Shown in pieces: positions 63,856-64,000 of a stretch of DNA of 64,000 bases (its first letter is position 1; the number at the start of each line of letters is the position of its first letter). Under the pieces are notes generated by a model, which saw only the letters and a list, made by a program, of their open reading frames with translations, ran no database searches and was not told where the DNA came from. This DNA is from an uncultured Clostridia bacterium (GTDB lineage: Bacteria > Bacillota > Clostridia > Christensenellales > Aristaeellaceae): NCBI GenBank assembly GCA_946414315.1, contig CAMKNZ010000005.1:43326-107325 (forward strand), in the 5' to 3' direction. Both the position numbers and the translations under genes were made by a program.

Positions 63856-63905
63856 GATGCCGATTTTTTTCATCATCCAAAATGAGACAATGAGCGTGCC
63901 GAAGA
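63856..63905 (+). repeat. 50-bp dispersed element, copy C (more divergent)
   Basis: GATGCCGATTTTTTTCATCATCCAAAATGAGACAATGAGCGTGCCGAAGA; 34/50 identical by eye to copy B with no gaps. Confidence 0.65.
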
Positions 63906-64000
63906 AGCTAAATTGCAAAACTAAACGCGCACTTTGACAGCTGAATATCGTCCAAAGCAGCTAAATAACATTTGCAACGGAGTATGGCTAGGCAGCTTCA

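Noticed and set aside
1-64000. CRISPR, prophage, transposon or known anti-phage system
   Set aside because: No repeat-spacer arrays, integrase, transposase, capsid/terminase, or recognised defence genes were seen in either strand.

Overview
The window is about 64 kb of GC-rich bacterial chromosome that looks like a gut or rumen Clostridia/Firmicutes. I infer this from the SCIFF peptide, T-box leader, rpsF-ssb-rpsR order and Gram-positive-style Shine-Dalgarno sites; no taxonomic search was possible. Most of it is ordinary chromosome: ABC exporter (cut by the left edge), polyphosphate:AMP phosphotransferase, rpsF-ssb-rpsR, SMC, MurA, NnrD/E, MsrA, flotillin, two MATE exporters and several secreted Ig-like or SH3-like proteins. 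I saw no rRNA, tRNA, CRISPR array, prophage or IS element. Items most worth a second look: (1) a T-box leader in front of a fused XRE-cupin-acyl-CoA synthetase, suggesting tRNA-controlled activation of a carboxylic acid; (2) a small SH3 protein with a bacteriocin-like double-glycine leader; (3) an ungapped 50-bp element present three times (45.2, 59.2, 63.9 kb), apparently upstream of small genes; (4) an unannotated SCIFF precursor next to its radical SAM maturase, with a translationally coupled PLP decarboxylase-like gene; (5) a LeuCD-like/malic enzyme/2HCT/AEC cluster with perfect ATCGTATACGAT palindromes at a GntR gene; (6) smaller oddities, including a TAG-interrupted small ORF, an orphan gene remnant, a deformylase-like protein with a changed motif 1, and a hairpin-bounded intergenic segment. 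All family assignments were made by eye from motifs; no database was searched.
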